Source: Corynebacterium sp. Marseille-P3884 (GTDB lineage Bacteria > Actinomycetota > Actinomycetes > Mycobacteriales > Mycobacteriaceae). Taken from it: a stretch of DNA of 64,000 nucleotides. Positions 29,053 through 39,052 of the stretch are shown here, one piece after another; the stretch's first letter is position 1, and the number at the start of each line of letters is the position of its first letter. The notes under the pieces were generated by a model. The model was not told the DNA's origin and made no database searches. It saw only the letters and a list, made by a program, of their open reading frames with translations. The DNA lies in contig NZ_JAGKSD010000001.1 of NCBI RefSeq assembly GCF_017942225.1, positions 124,001 through 188,000 of the forward strand. The letters run 5' to 3'. Position numbers and translations under genes: made by a program.

Positions 29053-29058
29053 AGTGTA
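29053..29058 (-). promoter_or_regulatory. Candidate -10 element for the amidohydrolase
   Basis: TACACT on the minus strand lies 73 nt upstream of the amidohydrolase ATG, in the 118-nt gap behind the GalT-like gene. No good -35 is seen. Confidence 0.35.
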
Positions 29059-29097
29059 GGCCGGATAGTTTCGTAGTGCTCACCGGCGCGTTTCGGG

Positions 29098-30447
29098 TCA
29101 GCGGCCCAACACCGGGTTGTACCGCAGCACGTTGCGGGCCGGCGCGCATTCGGTGGCGATGCGGATCTCCTTTGAGATCCGGCCCTGCTCGCGCAATTCG
29201 TACAGGCTGCTGACCATTCGGTCGCGGATATCGTACGGGGAGAGGGTGTTGACGTTGATCTTCGTGCCGCCCTCGAAGCCGGCGAGAACCGAGACGCGCC
29301 ACTTGATGTTGATGCGCCACGGCATGGGCACATCCAAATCGATTGGCTTGTGGTGCCATTCCTCGTTGCACGGGACCTCAGGCCCGGTGCCGGCGTGCGC
29401 GGCGTGGAGAATATCCGACATCCCACGCACCTCCTCCTCGGTTTGCCGCCACGGCTCCGGGGTCGGGGACTTCGAGTACACGTTGATGGTGGGGTAGCGG
29501 TGGCCGACGCCAGCGCACATCACCGCGTGGTCGTTCTCCGCGATGATCAGATTGTGGTAGCTCGCGAAGTTCACGCCCCACTCGTTGTACATATTGGGGT
29601 TCTGCCGCAGCCTGGCGATCTCGAGTTCGGAATGCATGCCGCGTTCGTCAATAGCCACGAGCTGTTTGTGCAGGTGCTCGAATGACGCGCCCGCCGGAGC
29701 AAGCCAGTTCTGGAAGACAGAGACATACGGTGCGTACCGGTTGCGTTCGTACAGGTCGCGCAAGGAATCGATAGTGAACGCGATGAAGCCGTAGTGCTCG
29801 TCGAGCGACAGGGTACCGGAGGACGCCAGCTGGGTGGAATCCGTGGCGCCATCGATGAAATGGCGGCGGGCGATGATCACGTCGTGGCCACCGCCGAAAT
29901 ACGCAGGAGCGTGGGAGAGAAGTTCTTCTTCGCTGACGTTATCGTCCTGCCCCGATGCCTTCAGTCGTGTGCGCACGATGTCGAGAACATGGCGGCGCCC
30001 TTCGTCGTCGGCGAGATAGCGTTCCATCTGGTTCGCGCGGGATTCATCCATGGTGAAGCCGTAATTCTGCGCCCAGTAATCGTAGGAGACGATTTCAAAC
30101 AGGTTGGGCACGCGGCGAAAAGCGGCCTGAGTGTCGCCCAGCTCGTGGGGGAGCAGGTCGCGGATAATCTCCCATCGCCCGTCGCGGGACACCGTGCGCG
30201 ATTTCTCGGGCGGCGTCTGAAGCAGCTTATCGACGCAAAAATTGCACCTGGCCGTGAAATCCTCCGGCTTGAGCTGCTCCGGTTCCTTTTGCGGGACCGA
30301 CAGTGGCCTGTTTCCGCGGCCCGGCACAGTCCAGACCTGCGTGCCGGTGAAAGGGTTGAGTTGTTTGAGTGTGCCGTCCGCCATCCGCTGCAGTGGGTCC
30401 CGCGAGGCGGAAAGAGGGGTCGACAAGGGAACCGTTGGGTGTGTCAT
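29098..30447 (-). CDS. GalT-like protein (DUF4921 family)
   Basis: A 449-aa protein related to galactose-1-phosphate uridylyltransferases of the HIT superfamily. Supporting motifs are the paired cysteines CNFCVDKLL near residue 70 and the histidine motif SFEHLHKQLVAI, which corresponds to the nucleotide-transfer histidine region. C-terminal features include MPWRINIKWRVSVLAGFEGG. It is an uncharacterised actinobacterial family, so nucleotidyl transfer is inferred and the sugar is unknown. The start could be ATG 30447, GTG 30453 or TTG 30456. It is divergent from the hypothetical gene at 30479, with only 31 nt between starts. Confidence 0.78.
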   Translation of the reverse strand: MTHPTVPLSTPLSASRDPLQRMADGTLKQLNPFTGTQVWTVPGRGNRPLSVPQKEPEQLKPEDFTARCNFCVDKLLQTPPEKSRTVSRDGRWEIIRDLLPHELGDTQAAFRRVPNLFEIVSYDYWAQNYGFTMDESRANQMERYLADDEGRRHVLDIVRTRLKASGQDDNVSEEELLSHAPAYFGGGHDVIIARRHFIDGATDSTQLASSGTLSLDEHYGFIAFTIDSLRDLYERNRYAPYVSVFQNWLAPAGASFEHLHKQLVAIDERGMHSELEIARLRQNPNMYNEWGVNFASYHNLIIAENDHAVMCAGVGHRYPTINVYSKSPTPEPWRQTEEEVRGMSDILHAAHAGTGPEVPCNEEWHHKPIDLDVPMPWRINIKWRVSVLAGFEGGTKINVNTLSPYDIRDRMVSSLYELREQGRISKEIRIATECAPARNVLRYNPVLGR

Positions 30448-30466
30448 GTCCACCAAGGCTATTCGC

Positions 30467-30472
30467 TACGCT
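30467..30472 (+). promoter_or_regulatory. Candidate -10 element for the 131-aa gene
   Basis: TACGCT ends 6 nt before the ATG at 30479. The same hexamer and spacing occur before the UvrA paralogue. Confidence 0.5.
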
Positions 30473-30478
30473 GGCTGC

Positions 30479-30874
30479 ATGCCGACGATCCAGTTTGACG
30501 TGATTGTTCCCGACGACGCCGCAGGAAAGCAGGTGGAGGAGGCGTTTTCGCGCGCCGTCGAGATCCTCGTGCGCCATGAACGCCTCACCTCTGGTTCCGT
30601 GGAGCGCGACAAGGACCCGAATGTGCACGAGGACATGGTGGCGCTGTTTCGCCGCGCCTTTGAAGAAGAGCGCGGCGAGGAACCGGGAGACGCTATCGTG
30701 CAGCGCTACCTCATTTCGGCAGAGGGGGCGAGTTCGATGAACCAGCTCGCCATGGGCTTGTCCCGCGTGCTCACGCCGAAGGCGGAGCTGCCGAACGATC
30801 CGGTGGCGCTGGAGCGCCAAATGGACTTCGAGTTGCCCGCCGTCTATCCCTGGGCTGTCGAGGTATTGAGGTAG
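30479..30874 (+). CDS. Conserved hypothetical protein
   Basis: A 131-aa soluble, acidic protein without signal peptide or membrane helices. Segments such as AFSRAVEILVRHERLTSG and QRYLISAEGASSMNQLAM suggest a mainly helical alpha/beta fold. I do not recognise the family. The start at MPTIQFDV is chosen over an ATG 33 nt upstream because a -10-like TACGCT sits 6 nt before it. Its last 31 nt overlap the end of the convergent glycerate kinase gene, so the two transcripts are antisense there. Confidence 0.65.
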   Translation: MPTIQFDVIVPDDAAGKQVEEAFSRAVEILVRHERLTSGSVERDKDPNVHEDMVALFRRAFEEERGEEPGDAIVQRYLISAEGASSMNQLAMGLSRVLTPKAELPNDPVALERQMDFELPAVYPWAVEVLR

Positions 30875-32043
30875 GCCACTGCGGCTTGAGCACCCGCGTG
30901 GATCAGCTGCGCGCGGACATCGTCGTGGTCATCCTGTTCACCGATATTCACCGCGAGGGTGCCTTCTGGCACATCAGCCTCGAAGGCGCCGGCGAGAATC
31001 GCTACGGTCGCTCCGCTGTCGTGCGCGAGCTCCGTCACCACAGAGGCGACCTTGCCGGCGGCGGACTGCTCGTCGTATTTCCCTTCGCCGGTGACCACGA
31101 AATTCGCTTCCGCGATCTTCTCTTTGAGCCCTTGGGCAGCCGCGACGGTGCGCGCGCCGGAGACGACCTGGACGTGGTCCGTGTTGCCGTGCATCAGCTC
31201 GGACAGCCACGTGATCCCGATGGGAAGGCCACCCGCTGCACCATATCCGGGCTGGTCCGGGTCTACGCCAGTGACCTCGCACAGGTGCGCCAGCGCCGCG
31301 TCGACCTGCTCGACGTCTGCGGGGCTCGCGCCCTTCTGCGGTCCGAAGATGCGCGCCGCGCCCTGCGGGCCGGTAGCCGGGAACTCCGAATCGGCGAGCA
31401 ACACCCAGTCCACCGACGCGGCGGGAATATTCACCTTGGCGGTGTCGAAATGGTCGAGCTCGCCCAGTGCGCCGCCACCGTGGCGCAGCGGATGGCCGTC
31501 GACATTGAGCGGGTTCGCGCCGAGCGCGACGAGAATTCCGGTCCCGCCGTCGATCGTTGCCGAACCGCCGAGGCACAGCACGATGCGTCGCGCGCCGCGG
31601 GTCTGCGCGTCCGCAATCAGCACACCGGTGCCGTAGGTGTCACCGGTAAGCGGTACGGGCTTGTCTTTCACAGCAGGCAATCCCGTCGCGGCGGCGACAT
31701 CGATATAGGCCGTTTCCTCGGCTGCGTTGTAGACGTAGCTGGCTTCGGTCAGACGTCCGGCGGCGTCGGTCGTGGGAAGTGTGATGGACTCGCCACTAAA
31801 GAGCTCCGCTGTTCCCTCGCCCCCATCAGCCATGGGTATGTGATCAACGTCACAGTCAATAATCACGGATTGAATGCCTTCCGCGATCCACTCCGCCGCG
31901 TCGTGGGCGCTCGCTGATCCTTTGAAAGAGTCCGGCGCGACGACGACGCGGACCGTCTTTGCGTCGGCTACGAAATTCGCTGGTAAGCCCGCAGTCTCTT
32001 CGTCTGCCGAAGAACCGGCGGTCATCGGGCGAGTATTCACCAT
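30844..32043 (-). CDS. glxK: Glycerate kinase
   Basis: A 399-aa GckA/GarK-type glycerate kinase that phosphorylates D-glycerate with ATP. Family motifs are VVAPDSFKGSASAHDAAEWI near the N-terminus, IPMADGGEGTAE, CLGGSATIDGGTGILVALGA, GAAGGLPIG and VTGEGKYDEQSAAGK. The first ~30 residues precede the conserved fold as a short extension, but AAGGAG 10 nt before the ATG supports this start. It is divergent from gdhA, as in C. glutamicum. Confidence 0.93.
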   Translation of the reverse strand: MVNTRPMTAGSSADEETAGLPANFVADAKTVRVVVAPDSFKGSASAHDAAEWIAEGIQSVIIDCDVDHIPMADGGEGTAELFSGESITLPTTDAAGRLTEASYVYNAAEETAYIDVAAATGLPAVKDKPVPLTGDTYGTGVLIADAQTRGARRIVLCLGGSATIDGGTGILVALGANPLNVDGHPLRHGGGALGELDHFDTAKVNIPAASVDWVLLADSEFPATGPQGAARIFGPQKGASPADVEQVDAALAHLCEVTGVDPDQPGYGAAGGLPIGITWLSELMHGNTDHVQVVSGARTVAAAQGLKEKIAEANFVVTGEGKYDEQSAAGKVASVVTELAHDSGATVAILAGAFEADVPEGTLAVNIGEQDDHDDVRAQLIHAGAQAAVAYLNTSTAQG

Positions 32044-32167
32044 GGTGGGAGTGCTCCTTTATTTTCCTGCGGGGCGCGGCGGAATCGGTCGCGGTCAATC
32101 ATTGCGTTTGGCGCCCCAGACGTTATCAATTCAGTTGAGAAGCGGATTCAATCACTCTTTCCCGGAC

Positions 32168-32173
32168 TATAGT
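32168..32173 (+). promoter_or_regulatory. Candidate -10 element for gdhA
   Basis: TATAGT lies 34 nt before the gdhA ATG in the 164-nt divergent region. It leaves room for a short leader with an AAAGGA ribosome-binding site. The -35 is weak, which suits regulation by activators or repressors. Confidence 0.55.
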
Positions 32174-32180
32174 TTTCTAA

Positions 32181-33557
<1,377 letters not shown>

Positions 33558-33604
33558 GCTGGTTCATTCCAGGTCGGCTTTCTGCCGAGCTATTGCAGGA
33601 CACG

Positions 33605-33624
33605 CGCCCCGGCTTGCCGGGGCG
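33605..33624 (+). terminator. Hairpin downstream of gdhA
   Basis: CGCCCCGG / CCGGGGCG with a CTTG tetraloop forms a very stable 8-bp stem, followed by a T-rich but interrupted tract (TTCGTCGTTT). It is probably the gdhA terminator. Confidence 0.65.
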
Positions 33625-33640
33625 TTCGTCGTTTCGCCAG

Positions 33641-33646
33641 TACAGT
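33641..33646 (+). promoter_or_regulatory. Candidate -10 element for the sepIVA-like gene
   Basis: TACAGT ends exactly 7 nt before the ATG at 33654, consistent with leaderless transcription of the cell-division block. Confidence 0.6.
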
Positions 33647-33653
33647 TGGGCTC

Positions 33654-34427
33654 ATGTACCGCGTATTTGAAGCTCTCGATGAACTGGTCAACACCGTCGA
33701 ACAGGCCTACGGCGTTCCGATGACGTCGAACTGCATGGTTCCCCGCAACGAAGTGCTCGCGCTTCTCGACGACATCCGTAACGCCTTCCCCGTCGAGATC
33801 GACGATGCGCAAGACGTTCTGGATAAGCAGGACGAGATCCTGCGCGGCGCCGAGGACCGCGCGGACGCGATTATCGGCGATGCGGAAGGGGAGGCCCAGC
33901 GCCTTGTTACTGACGCCCGCAATGAATCCGATTCCATGTTGAGCGATGCTCAGCAGCGTTCCACCGTCATGGTCGCCAATGCTGAAGAAGATGCCAACAG
34001 CACCGTGACCCGCGCGCGGGATGAGGCGGAGCAGATGGTGGAGCGCGCTCGTCGAGAAGCGGAGCGTCTGGTCGCTGACGGTAACGAATCCTACGATCGC
34101 TCTGTCGCTGAAGGCCTCCAGGAGCAGCAGCGTCTCGTCTCCGAGGCTGAGGTCACCCGCCGGGCCGACGAAGAAGCGCACCGTATCGTCGAATCCGCGC
34201 ATGCCGAGTCCAGCCGTCTGCGCGGCGAATGCGACGACTACGTCGACGGCAAGCTCGCCGAATTCGAGGAGACCTTGAGCGGGGTGCTGCGCACCGTCAC
34301 CTCCGACCGTTCCGCACTGCGTCAGGGTGCTGGTGCGTCTGGCCGCTACGACCGCGGGGCACGCGATGTCCGAGTTGAGCGTGTCGAGCGCGTCGAACGC
34401 GATGACCGCGGCGGTTACGCTCGTTAA
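33654..34427 (+). CDS. DivIVA-domain coiled-coil protein (SepIVA-like)
   Basis: A 257-aa protein. The first ~65 residues include MYRVFEALDELVNTVEQAYG and VPRNEVLALLDDIRNAFP, as in the mycobacterial DivIVA-like septation factor SepIVA. A long Ala/Glu/Arg coiled coil follows (~60-215), and a basic-acidic repeat tail (RVERVERVERDDRGG) ends the protein. Mycobacterial SepIVA is encoded just upstream of DUF177-rnc-fpg, the same order as here, so a role in septum formation or elongation is likely. Cytoplasmic, probably membrane-associated at the septum. Confidence 0.82.
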   Translation: MYRVFEALDELVNTVEQAYGVPMTSNCMVPRNEVLALLDDIRNAFPVEIDDAQDVLDKQDEILRGAEDRADAIIGDAEGEAQRLVTDARNESDSMLSDAQQRSTVMVANAEEDANSTVTRARDEAEQMVERARREAERLVADGNESYDRSVAEGLQEQQRLVSEAEVTRRADEEAHRIVESAHAESSRLRGECDDYVDGKLAEFEETLSGVLRTVTSDRSALRQGAGASGRYDRGARDVRVERVERVERDDRGGYAR

Positions 34428-34474
34428 CTCTCCCGGGCCCGCAGGATCGACCGCGATGTATTGTGGGGTGCGTT

Positions 34475-35038
34475 ATGGCTACTAATCCCTTTGTTGTGGA
34501 CGTGTCGGAAGCCCAGCGTGGCGACGGGCTTCCAGTGACCACCACCTTGACCGGCCCGTCGCCGTCGCGCATCGGCCCGGAAATGATCGCCATCCCCGAA
34601 GGCCAAGAGATCACCGTCGAAGCGACCGTGACTCCGCTCGGCGGGGGCGTGCTCGTGGACGCTACGGCGAATGTCCAGCTCCAGGGGCACTGCGTCCGTT
34701 GCCTCCGTGAGCTCACGCCCACCGAGGAGATTTCCGTCTCCCAGGTGTTCTCCGGCTCCGACGACTTCATCACGGGAGACGACTCCGGTGAAGAAGATGA
34801 CGGGTCAGGCGACGATGTCCCGGTGATTGTCGACGACACTGTCAACCTCGAGCAGGCGTTCATCGACGAAGTCGGCCTGAACTTGCCCTTCAACCCGGTG
34901 TGCGAGCCCGCTTGCCCGGAAGACTCCGATGTTCCTTCGCCCGACGGCGTGTCCGGCGAACAGAACGACCTTGTGGACCCGCGCTGGGCTGGTCTGGAGA
35001 AATTCCTCGGCGGGGCCGAATCCGGCTCCGAAAAATAG
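34475..35038 (+). CDS. DUF177 (YceD-like) protein
   Basis: A 187-aa member of the DUF177/YceD family, which is encoded beside rpmF or rnc in many bacteria and is linked to 23S rRNA handling in plants and bacteria. Two cysteine pairs, GHCVRCLREL and NPVCEPACPED, may bind zinc. An acidic loop (DDSGEEDDGSGDD) lies between them. The usual C-terminal DPRWAGLEKF motif is present. ATG 34475 is preferred over a GTG 12 nt upstream. rnc follows after 11 nt. Confidence 0.87.
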   Translation: MATNPFVVDVSEAQRGDGLPVTTTLTGPSPSRIGPEMIAIPEGQEITVEATVTPLGGGVLVDATANVQLQGHCVRCLRELTPTEEISVSQVFSGSDDFITGDDSGEEDDGSGDDVPVIVDDTVNLEQAFIDEVGLNLPFNPVCEPACPEDSDVPSPDGVSGEQNDLVDPRWAGLEKFLGGAESGSEK

Positions 35039-35049
35039 CTGGGGGTCAT

Positions 35050-35808
35050 GTGCCACGCGCGAAAAAGAACAAGATCCCAGGCGATCAGGCCTTGGCTGAG
35101 GCATTCGCGGCTGTCGACCACACGCCGCTGCTGGACAAGCTCGGCGTCGACATCGAACCGGACAAGCTGCGTCTCGCATTGACGCACCGCTCGTTCGCGA
35201 ACGAGCACGGCACTCTGCCGAATAATGAGCGCCTCGAGTTCGTCGGCGACGCAGTGCTTGGTCTGACCATTGCGAATGCGCTGTTCGAGAAATTCCCCTC
35301 GCGTCCGGAGTCGGACTTGTCACCGATGCGAGCCCGCATTGTGTCGCGCTACGGGCTCGCGGAGGTCGCCCGCGAAATCGGCCTCGGCGCGCACATTCTG
35401 CTGGGCAAAGGCGAGGAGACGACCGGCGGCCGCGACAAGGACTCCATCCTGGCGGATACCACTGAGGCAGTGCTTGGCGCCATCTACCGCCAGCACGGTT
35501 TCAACCCCACCCGCGATGTCATCTTGCGCCTTTTCGCAGACAAGATCGACAACGCCCACTGGATCCAGGACTGGAAGACGGAGCTCCAGGAACGCGTTGC
35601 GGAGCTCGGCGGCAACCCGCCCGTTTACACCGCCACGGCCGAGGGGCCGGAGCACGAGCAAGTCTTCACCGCGCACGCGCTTATCGACGGCACCGACCGC
35701 GGCACCGGACGCGGCCACAACAAAAAGACTGCGGAGCAAAACGCCGCCCGCGAGGCGTTCTTCTTCCTCAAAGACCACCCGGAAACCGTCGCATTGCGTA
35801 AAGGGTAG
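35050..35808 (+). CDS. rnc: Ribonuclease III
   Basis: A 252-aa double-strand-specific endoribonuclease for rRNA and mRNA processing. The catalytic domain has LALTHRSFANE and the signature NERLEFVGDAVLG; the second acidic site is DTTEAVLGAIY. The C-terminal double-stranded RNA-binding domain contains the KKTAEQNAAREAF helix. The GTG start is chosen because the basic N-terminus (PRAKKNK) begins here with GGGGG upstream. It is 9 nt before mutM. Confidence 0.96.
   Translation: MPRAKKNKIPGDQALAEAFAAVDHTPLLDKLGVDIEPDKLRLALTHRSFANEHGTLPNNERLEFVGDAVLGLTIANALFEKFPSRPESDLSPMRARIVSRYGLAEVAREIGLGAHILLGKGEETTGGRDKDSILADTTEAVLGAIYRQHGFNPTRDVILRLFADKIDNAHWIQDWKTELQERVAELGGNPPVYTATAEGPEHEQVFTAHALIDGTDRGTGRGHNKKTAEQNAAREAFFFLKDHPETVALRKG
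35679..35688 (-). repeat. Decamer copy in rnc
   Basis: GCTTATCGAC is read in frame as Leu-Ile-Asp in the double-stranded RNA-binding domain. Confidence 0.9.
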
Positions 35809-35817
35809 GGAAGGGAC

Positions 35818-36672
35818 GTGCCTGAACTCCCGGAAGTGGAAGTGGTGCGCCGTGGGCTCGACACCCACGTTGTCGGTGCGACATTCGGTGCCGTCGAGGT
35901 TTTGCACCCGCGCGCTGTCCGCGGCAACGACGTGGATCTCGCTGAGGTCTTGCCGGGCCTGACGATTACCGGTACTGACCGCCGCGGCAAGTTCCTCTGG
36001 CTCACGCTCTCCGACGGCGCCGCGCTGTTAGTTCACCTGCGCATGTCCGGCCAGATGCTCGTCGGAAAGCCTGGCCTCGTCGATAGTCCGCACTTGCGTA
36101 TCCGTGCGCAACTGTCGTCGGCAAGCGGCGTGCAGGAGCTCGCCTTCGTCGATCAGCGCACCTTCGGTTCGTGGCAGTATGTTCCGCTCACCGCCCCGGA
36201 CCCCGGTGCTGGCCGACCCGTTCCCGCGACCATCCCTCATATCGCGCCCGACCCCTTCGAGCCCGATTTCGATGTCGTGGCCACCGCCCGCGCAATGCGC
36301 AAAAAGAACGTCGCGGCGAAGACGCTTCTTCTCGACCAGTCCGTGGTCAGCGGTATCGGCTCCATCTACGCCGACGAAGCGATGTGGGCCGCCGGCGTGA
36401 AACCCACCCGCAAGGGCAGAGCGATGCGCCAGCGCGATGCTGTGGCGGTGCTCGAAGAATCCCGCGCCGTCATGGCCCGTGCGCTTGAAGCCGGCGGAAC
36501 GAGCTTCGATTCGCTCTACGTCAATGTCAACGGTGCCTCCGGCTACTTCTCCCGCTCGCTCAATGCCTACGGGCAAGCGGGAAAATCATGTGTGCGCTGC
36601 GGAACTCCAATTGAACGCACCGTAGTCAACGGCCGGTCGAGCTACTACTGCCCGGTGTGCCAGACGCGCTGA
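35818..36672 (+). CDS. mutM: Formamidopyrimidine-DNA glycosylase
   Basis: A 284-aa base-excision repair enzyme (Fpg) removing 8-oxoguanine and cutting the AP site. The catalytic Pro2-Glu3 start (PELPEVEVVRRGL) is intact. The basic Lys is in RRGKFLW, the helix-two-turn-helix is near SGIGSIYADEAMW, and the C-terminal zinc finger is CVRCGTP...CPVC. The GTG start is fixed by the required N-terminal Pro. It is placed as in mycobacteria between rnc and the acyP/smc block. Confidence 0.97.
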   Translation: MPELPEVEVVRRGLDTHVVGATFGAVEVLHPRAVRGNDVDLAEVLPGLTITGTDRRGKFLWLTLSDGAALLVHLRMSGQMLVGKPGLVDSPHLRIRAQLSSASGVQELAFVDQRTFGSWQYVPLTAPDPGAGRPVPATIPHIAPDPFEPDFDVVATARAMRKKNVAAKTLLLDQSVVSGIGSIYADEAMWAAGVKPTRKGRAMRQRDAVAVLEESRAVMARALEAGGTSFDSLYVNVNGASGYFSRSLNAYGQAGKSCVRCGTPIERTVVNGRSSYYCPVCQTR

Positions 36673-36720
36673 CACACGACATAGCGCCACCAAAAATCGT
36701 TGGCGGGCCCCACTGGCATA

Positions 36721-36726
36721 TAGAAT
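36721..36726 (+). promoter_or_regulatory. Candidate -10 element for the AGCS symporter
   Basis: TAGAAT (within TATAGAAT) ends 7 nt before the ATG at 36734. This indicates that the inserted transporter has its own leaderless promoter. Confidence 0.6.
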
Positions 36727-36733
36727 TTCCGGC

Positions 36734-38284
36734 ATGGAAAAACTCGAGCTGTTCGTGACGGACATCGTCAACGACAACCTGTGGAAGGTCATCCCGTTCC
36801 TGCTTCTGGCGGCGGGTGCCTACTTCGGCCTGCGCACCATTTTTGTTCAGCTGCGCATGGTCCCCGACATGTTCAAGGCAGTGGCGGAAAGCCCGAAGGG
36901 CAAAGACCGCGATGGCCGGGACCTCGATGAGGAGTACGGCGGTATTTCCGCCTTCAAGGCGTTCACCATCTCCGCAGCCTCTCGCGTGGGCACCGGCAAT
37001 ATCGCCGGTGTCGCGGTGGCGATCACGATGGGCGGCCCCGGCGCCGTGTTCTGGATGTGGATCATCGCCCTGGTCGGTGGCGCGACTGCTTTTGTCGAGT
37101 CGACCCTGGCGCAGCTGTGGAAGACCAAGGACGCCGATGGCAACTACCACGGCGGCCCGGCGTACTACATCACCCGCGGCCTCGGTGAGAAGTGGAAGCC
37201 CCTGGCTGTCATCTTCGCTGTGGCTATCTCTTTCACGTACGGCTTCATCTATAACGCCATCCAGACCAACTCGATTGTCGAGGCAGTCGGCGGTTCCTTG
37301 GGCACCGACTCGAACATGATGAAGGCAGTCGTCGCCGGCATCGTCGCCCTTGTTACCGCGTTGATCATCTTCGGCGGTGTCACCCGCATCGCCAATGTCA
37401 CCCAGGTCGTCGTCCCGTTCATGGCCCTCGCGTACATCATTCTCGGCGTCATCGTGCTCACTGTGAACGCCAGCGAGATCCCCGGCATGTTCACCCTCAT
37501 CGTCGAGCACGCGCTCGGCTTGAAGGAGATCGCCGGTGCGGCCGTTGGCGCCGCATTCATGAACGGCATGCGCCGCGGTCTGTTCTCCAACGAGGCCGGC
37601 CAGGGTTCCGCCCCGAACGCCGCCGCCACCGCGACGGTGTCCCACCCGGTCAAGCAAGGTCTGGTACAGACCTTGGGCGTCTACTTCGATACCCTCATCG
37701 TCTGCTCCATCACCGCGTTCATCATTCTCCTCGGTCCTGCGCCGATGTACGGCGAAGAAGTGCAGGGCGCTACGCTGACGCAGTCCTCCTTGTCTGACTC
37801 GGTCGGCACGTGGGGTGCCCACTTCATCACGTTCATCCTGTTCTTCCTGGCCTTTTCCTCTGTGATCGGCAACTACTACCTCGCGCAGGCGAATATCGAG
37901 TACCTGACCGACAAGAAGTCCGTTCTCACCATTTTCCGTCTCGGCGTGATCGGCTTTGTCATCTTCGGTGCCTTCGGCTCCCTGCCGCTGGTGTGGGCTC
38001 TTGGCGACACGATGACCGCCACCATGGTCTTCATCAACCTGATCGCGATCGTCCCGCTCGGCGGCATCGCCTTCAAGCTGCTCAAGAACTTCAGTGAGCA
38101 GCGCGCCCAGGGCATCGACCCGGTCTTCCACCGCGATATGCTGCCGGAGCTGAAGAACGTCGAGTACTGGGATGGCTCTGACCCGGTCACCCGCCGCAGC
38201 GCGGAAGATCGCGTCACGGTCGATCAAGCACGCCGCGACGGCGCCGCAGAAGACACCGACGAAGGTGGCCTGACCCGCATCTAA
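36734..38284 (+). CDS. Alanine/glycine:cation symporter (AGCS family)
   Basis: A 516-aa sodium-coupled amino-acid uptake permease with about 11 membrane helices. The AGCS signature [19 protein letters not shown] is present, with [20 protein letters not shown] and [15 protein letters not shown]. The C-terminal ~60 residues are hydrophilic. Alanine or glycine is the usual substrate. It separates mutM from acyP, which are neighbours in mycobacteria, so it is an insertion in the conserved block. Confidence 0.94.
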   Translation: MEKLELFVTDIVNDNLWKVIPFLLLAAGAYFGLRTIFVQLRMVPDMFKAVAESPKGKDRDGRDLDEEYGGISAFKAFTISAASRVGTGNIAGVAVAITMGGPGAVFWMWIIALVGGATAFVESTLAQLWKTKDADGNYHGGPAYYITRGLGEKWKPLAVIFAVAISFTYGFIYNAIQTNSIVEAVGGSLGTDSNMMKAVVAGIVALVTALIIFGGVTRIANVTQVVVPFMALAYIILGVIVLTVNASEIPGMFTLIVEHALGLKEIAGAAVGAAFMNGMRRGLFSNEAGQGSAPNAAATATVSHPVKQGLVQTLGVYFDTLIVCSITAFIILLGPAPMYGEEVQGATLTQSSLSDSVGTWGAHFITFILFFLAFSSVIGNYYLAQANIEYLTDKKSVLTIFRLGVIGFVIFGAFGSLPLVWALGDTMTATMVFINLIAIVPLGGIAFKLLKNFSEQRAQGIDPVFHRDMLPELKNVEYWDGSDPVTRRSAEDRVTVDQARRDGAAEDTDEGGLTRI

Positions 38285-38296
38285 CGCGGCGAAAGC

Positions 38297-38302
38297 TAGT
38301 GT
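38297..38302 (+). promoter_or_regulatory. Candidate -10 element for acyP
   Basis: TAGTGT ends 7 nt before the acyP ATG at 38310. The same hexamer serves as a candidate -10 for rpsP. Confidence 0.5.
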
Positions 38303-38309
38303 GGTGCCC

Positions 38310-38594
38310 ATGAGCACCACACGCATGACAGCATTCGTCACCGGCCACGTTCAAGGCGTCGGCTTCCGCTGGTGGACGCGCAGCCGCGCCCTCGAACTCG
38401 GACTGGCCGGTTACGCGAAGAACCTGCGCGACGGCCGCGTGGAAGTGGTGGCAGAGGGGGAGCAGGCAGACGTCGATAAGCTTCTTGCTCTGCTTGAAGA
38501 GCAACCCTCGACCGCCAAGCGCCCCGGCGAGGTGCGCGCCGTCGTGCCGCAGTACAGCGAACCGCGCGGCGCGACAGGCTTCGAAGAGCGGTAG
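38310..38594 (+). CDS. acyP: Acylphosphatase
   Basis: A 94-aa enzyme hydrolysing acyl phosphates. The active-site Arg is in [12 protein letters not shown] and the Asn in [12 protein letters not shown], both conserved. The ATG is preferred to a GTG 9 nt upstream because of the leaderless -10 spacing. Its stop is only 2 nt from the stop of the convergent SecB-like gene, so the toxin-antitoxin-chaperone module is inserted directly behind it. Confidence 0.94.
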   Translation: MSTTRMTAFVTGHVQGVGFRWWTRSRALELGLAGYAKNLRDGRVEVVAEGEQADVDKLLALLEEQPSTAKRPGEVRAVVPQYSEPRGATGFEER

Positions 38595-38596
38595 GC

Positions 38597-39049
38597 CTAC
38601 CGCTTCAACAGATCCAGAACCAGCGCCGGTAGGCCCATCCGGCGCGTGGCATCCGAAATGTACTCGCGCGCATACGGATAGATCGCGAACAACCCGGTGG
38701 TCTCGGCGAAAGCATCTAGCGCCTCCTGCGCCGGCTCCGAGTCCATGTGCGGTTCGAAAGCGGCGACGAAGGTGCACTCGACCGAGGCGACCGGCTCCGA
38801 ATCGTTTCCCGCGTCCACGATGGTGACGGTGAAATCGGCGTTGATGAGGAGCAGACCGTTCGTCCCCGCGTCGAGCGAGATGCTCCCAGACGGCGTCATC
38901 TCGACGCTCACGCTCAATTGCGCGTCAGGGGAGGGGACCCGCTCGAGGCGCGCGGTCGACTGCACGAGGCGGACGTCGAAGAGATTGCTGGTGCCCGCGA
39001 TCTCGCCCGCGCGCACCCGAAGTTCCGCGTGGACTTTGGCATCAGACAT
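38597..39049 (-). CDS. SecB-like chaperone of a toxin-antitoxin-chaperone module
   Basis: A 150-aa protein whose C-terminal half has the SecB-fold pattern of TA-associated chaperones: ATTGLFAIYPYAREY-like residues (ETTGLFAIYPYAREYISDAT) followed by GLPALVLDLLKR. This closely resembles the M. tuberculosis Rv1957 chaperone. SecB-TA protects its HigA antitoxin from degradation so it can neutralise HigB. The gene starts 3 nt after the antitoxin stop. Corynebacteria do not use SecB for export in general, which strengthens the TA role. The partner is inferred from context. Confidence 0.85.
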   Translation of the reverse strand: MSDAKVHAELRVRAGEIAGTSNLFDVRLVQSTARLERVPSPDAQLSVSVEMTPSGSISLDAGTNGLLLINADFTVTIVDAGNDSEPVASVECTFVAAFEPHMDSEPAQEALDAFAETTGLFAIYPYAREYISDATRRMGLPALVLDLLKR

Positions 39050-39052
39050 GGC

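Noticed and set aside
30446..30478. Longer start for the 131-aa protein (MSTKAIRY)
   Set aside because: The 33-nt extension overlaps the divergent start of the GalT-like gene, and a well-spaced -10 favours the later ATG.
36626..38341. Long minus-strand open frame of 571 codons opposite the AGCS symporter
   Set aside because: It is antisense to an intact, well-conserved gene and its product is arbitrary Asp/Gly/Arg-rich sequence. Such shadows are common in high-GC DNA. The same applies to 43542-45371, 5751-7478 and 25970-27709.
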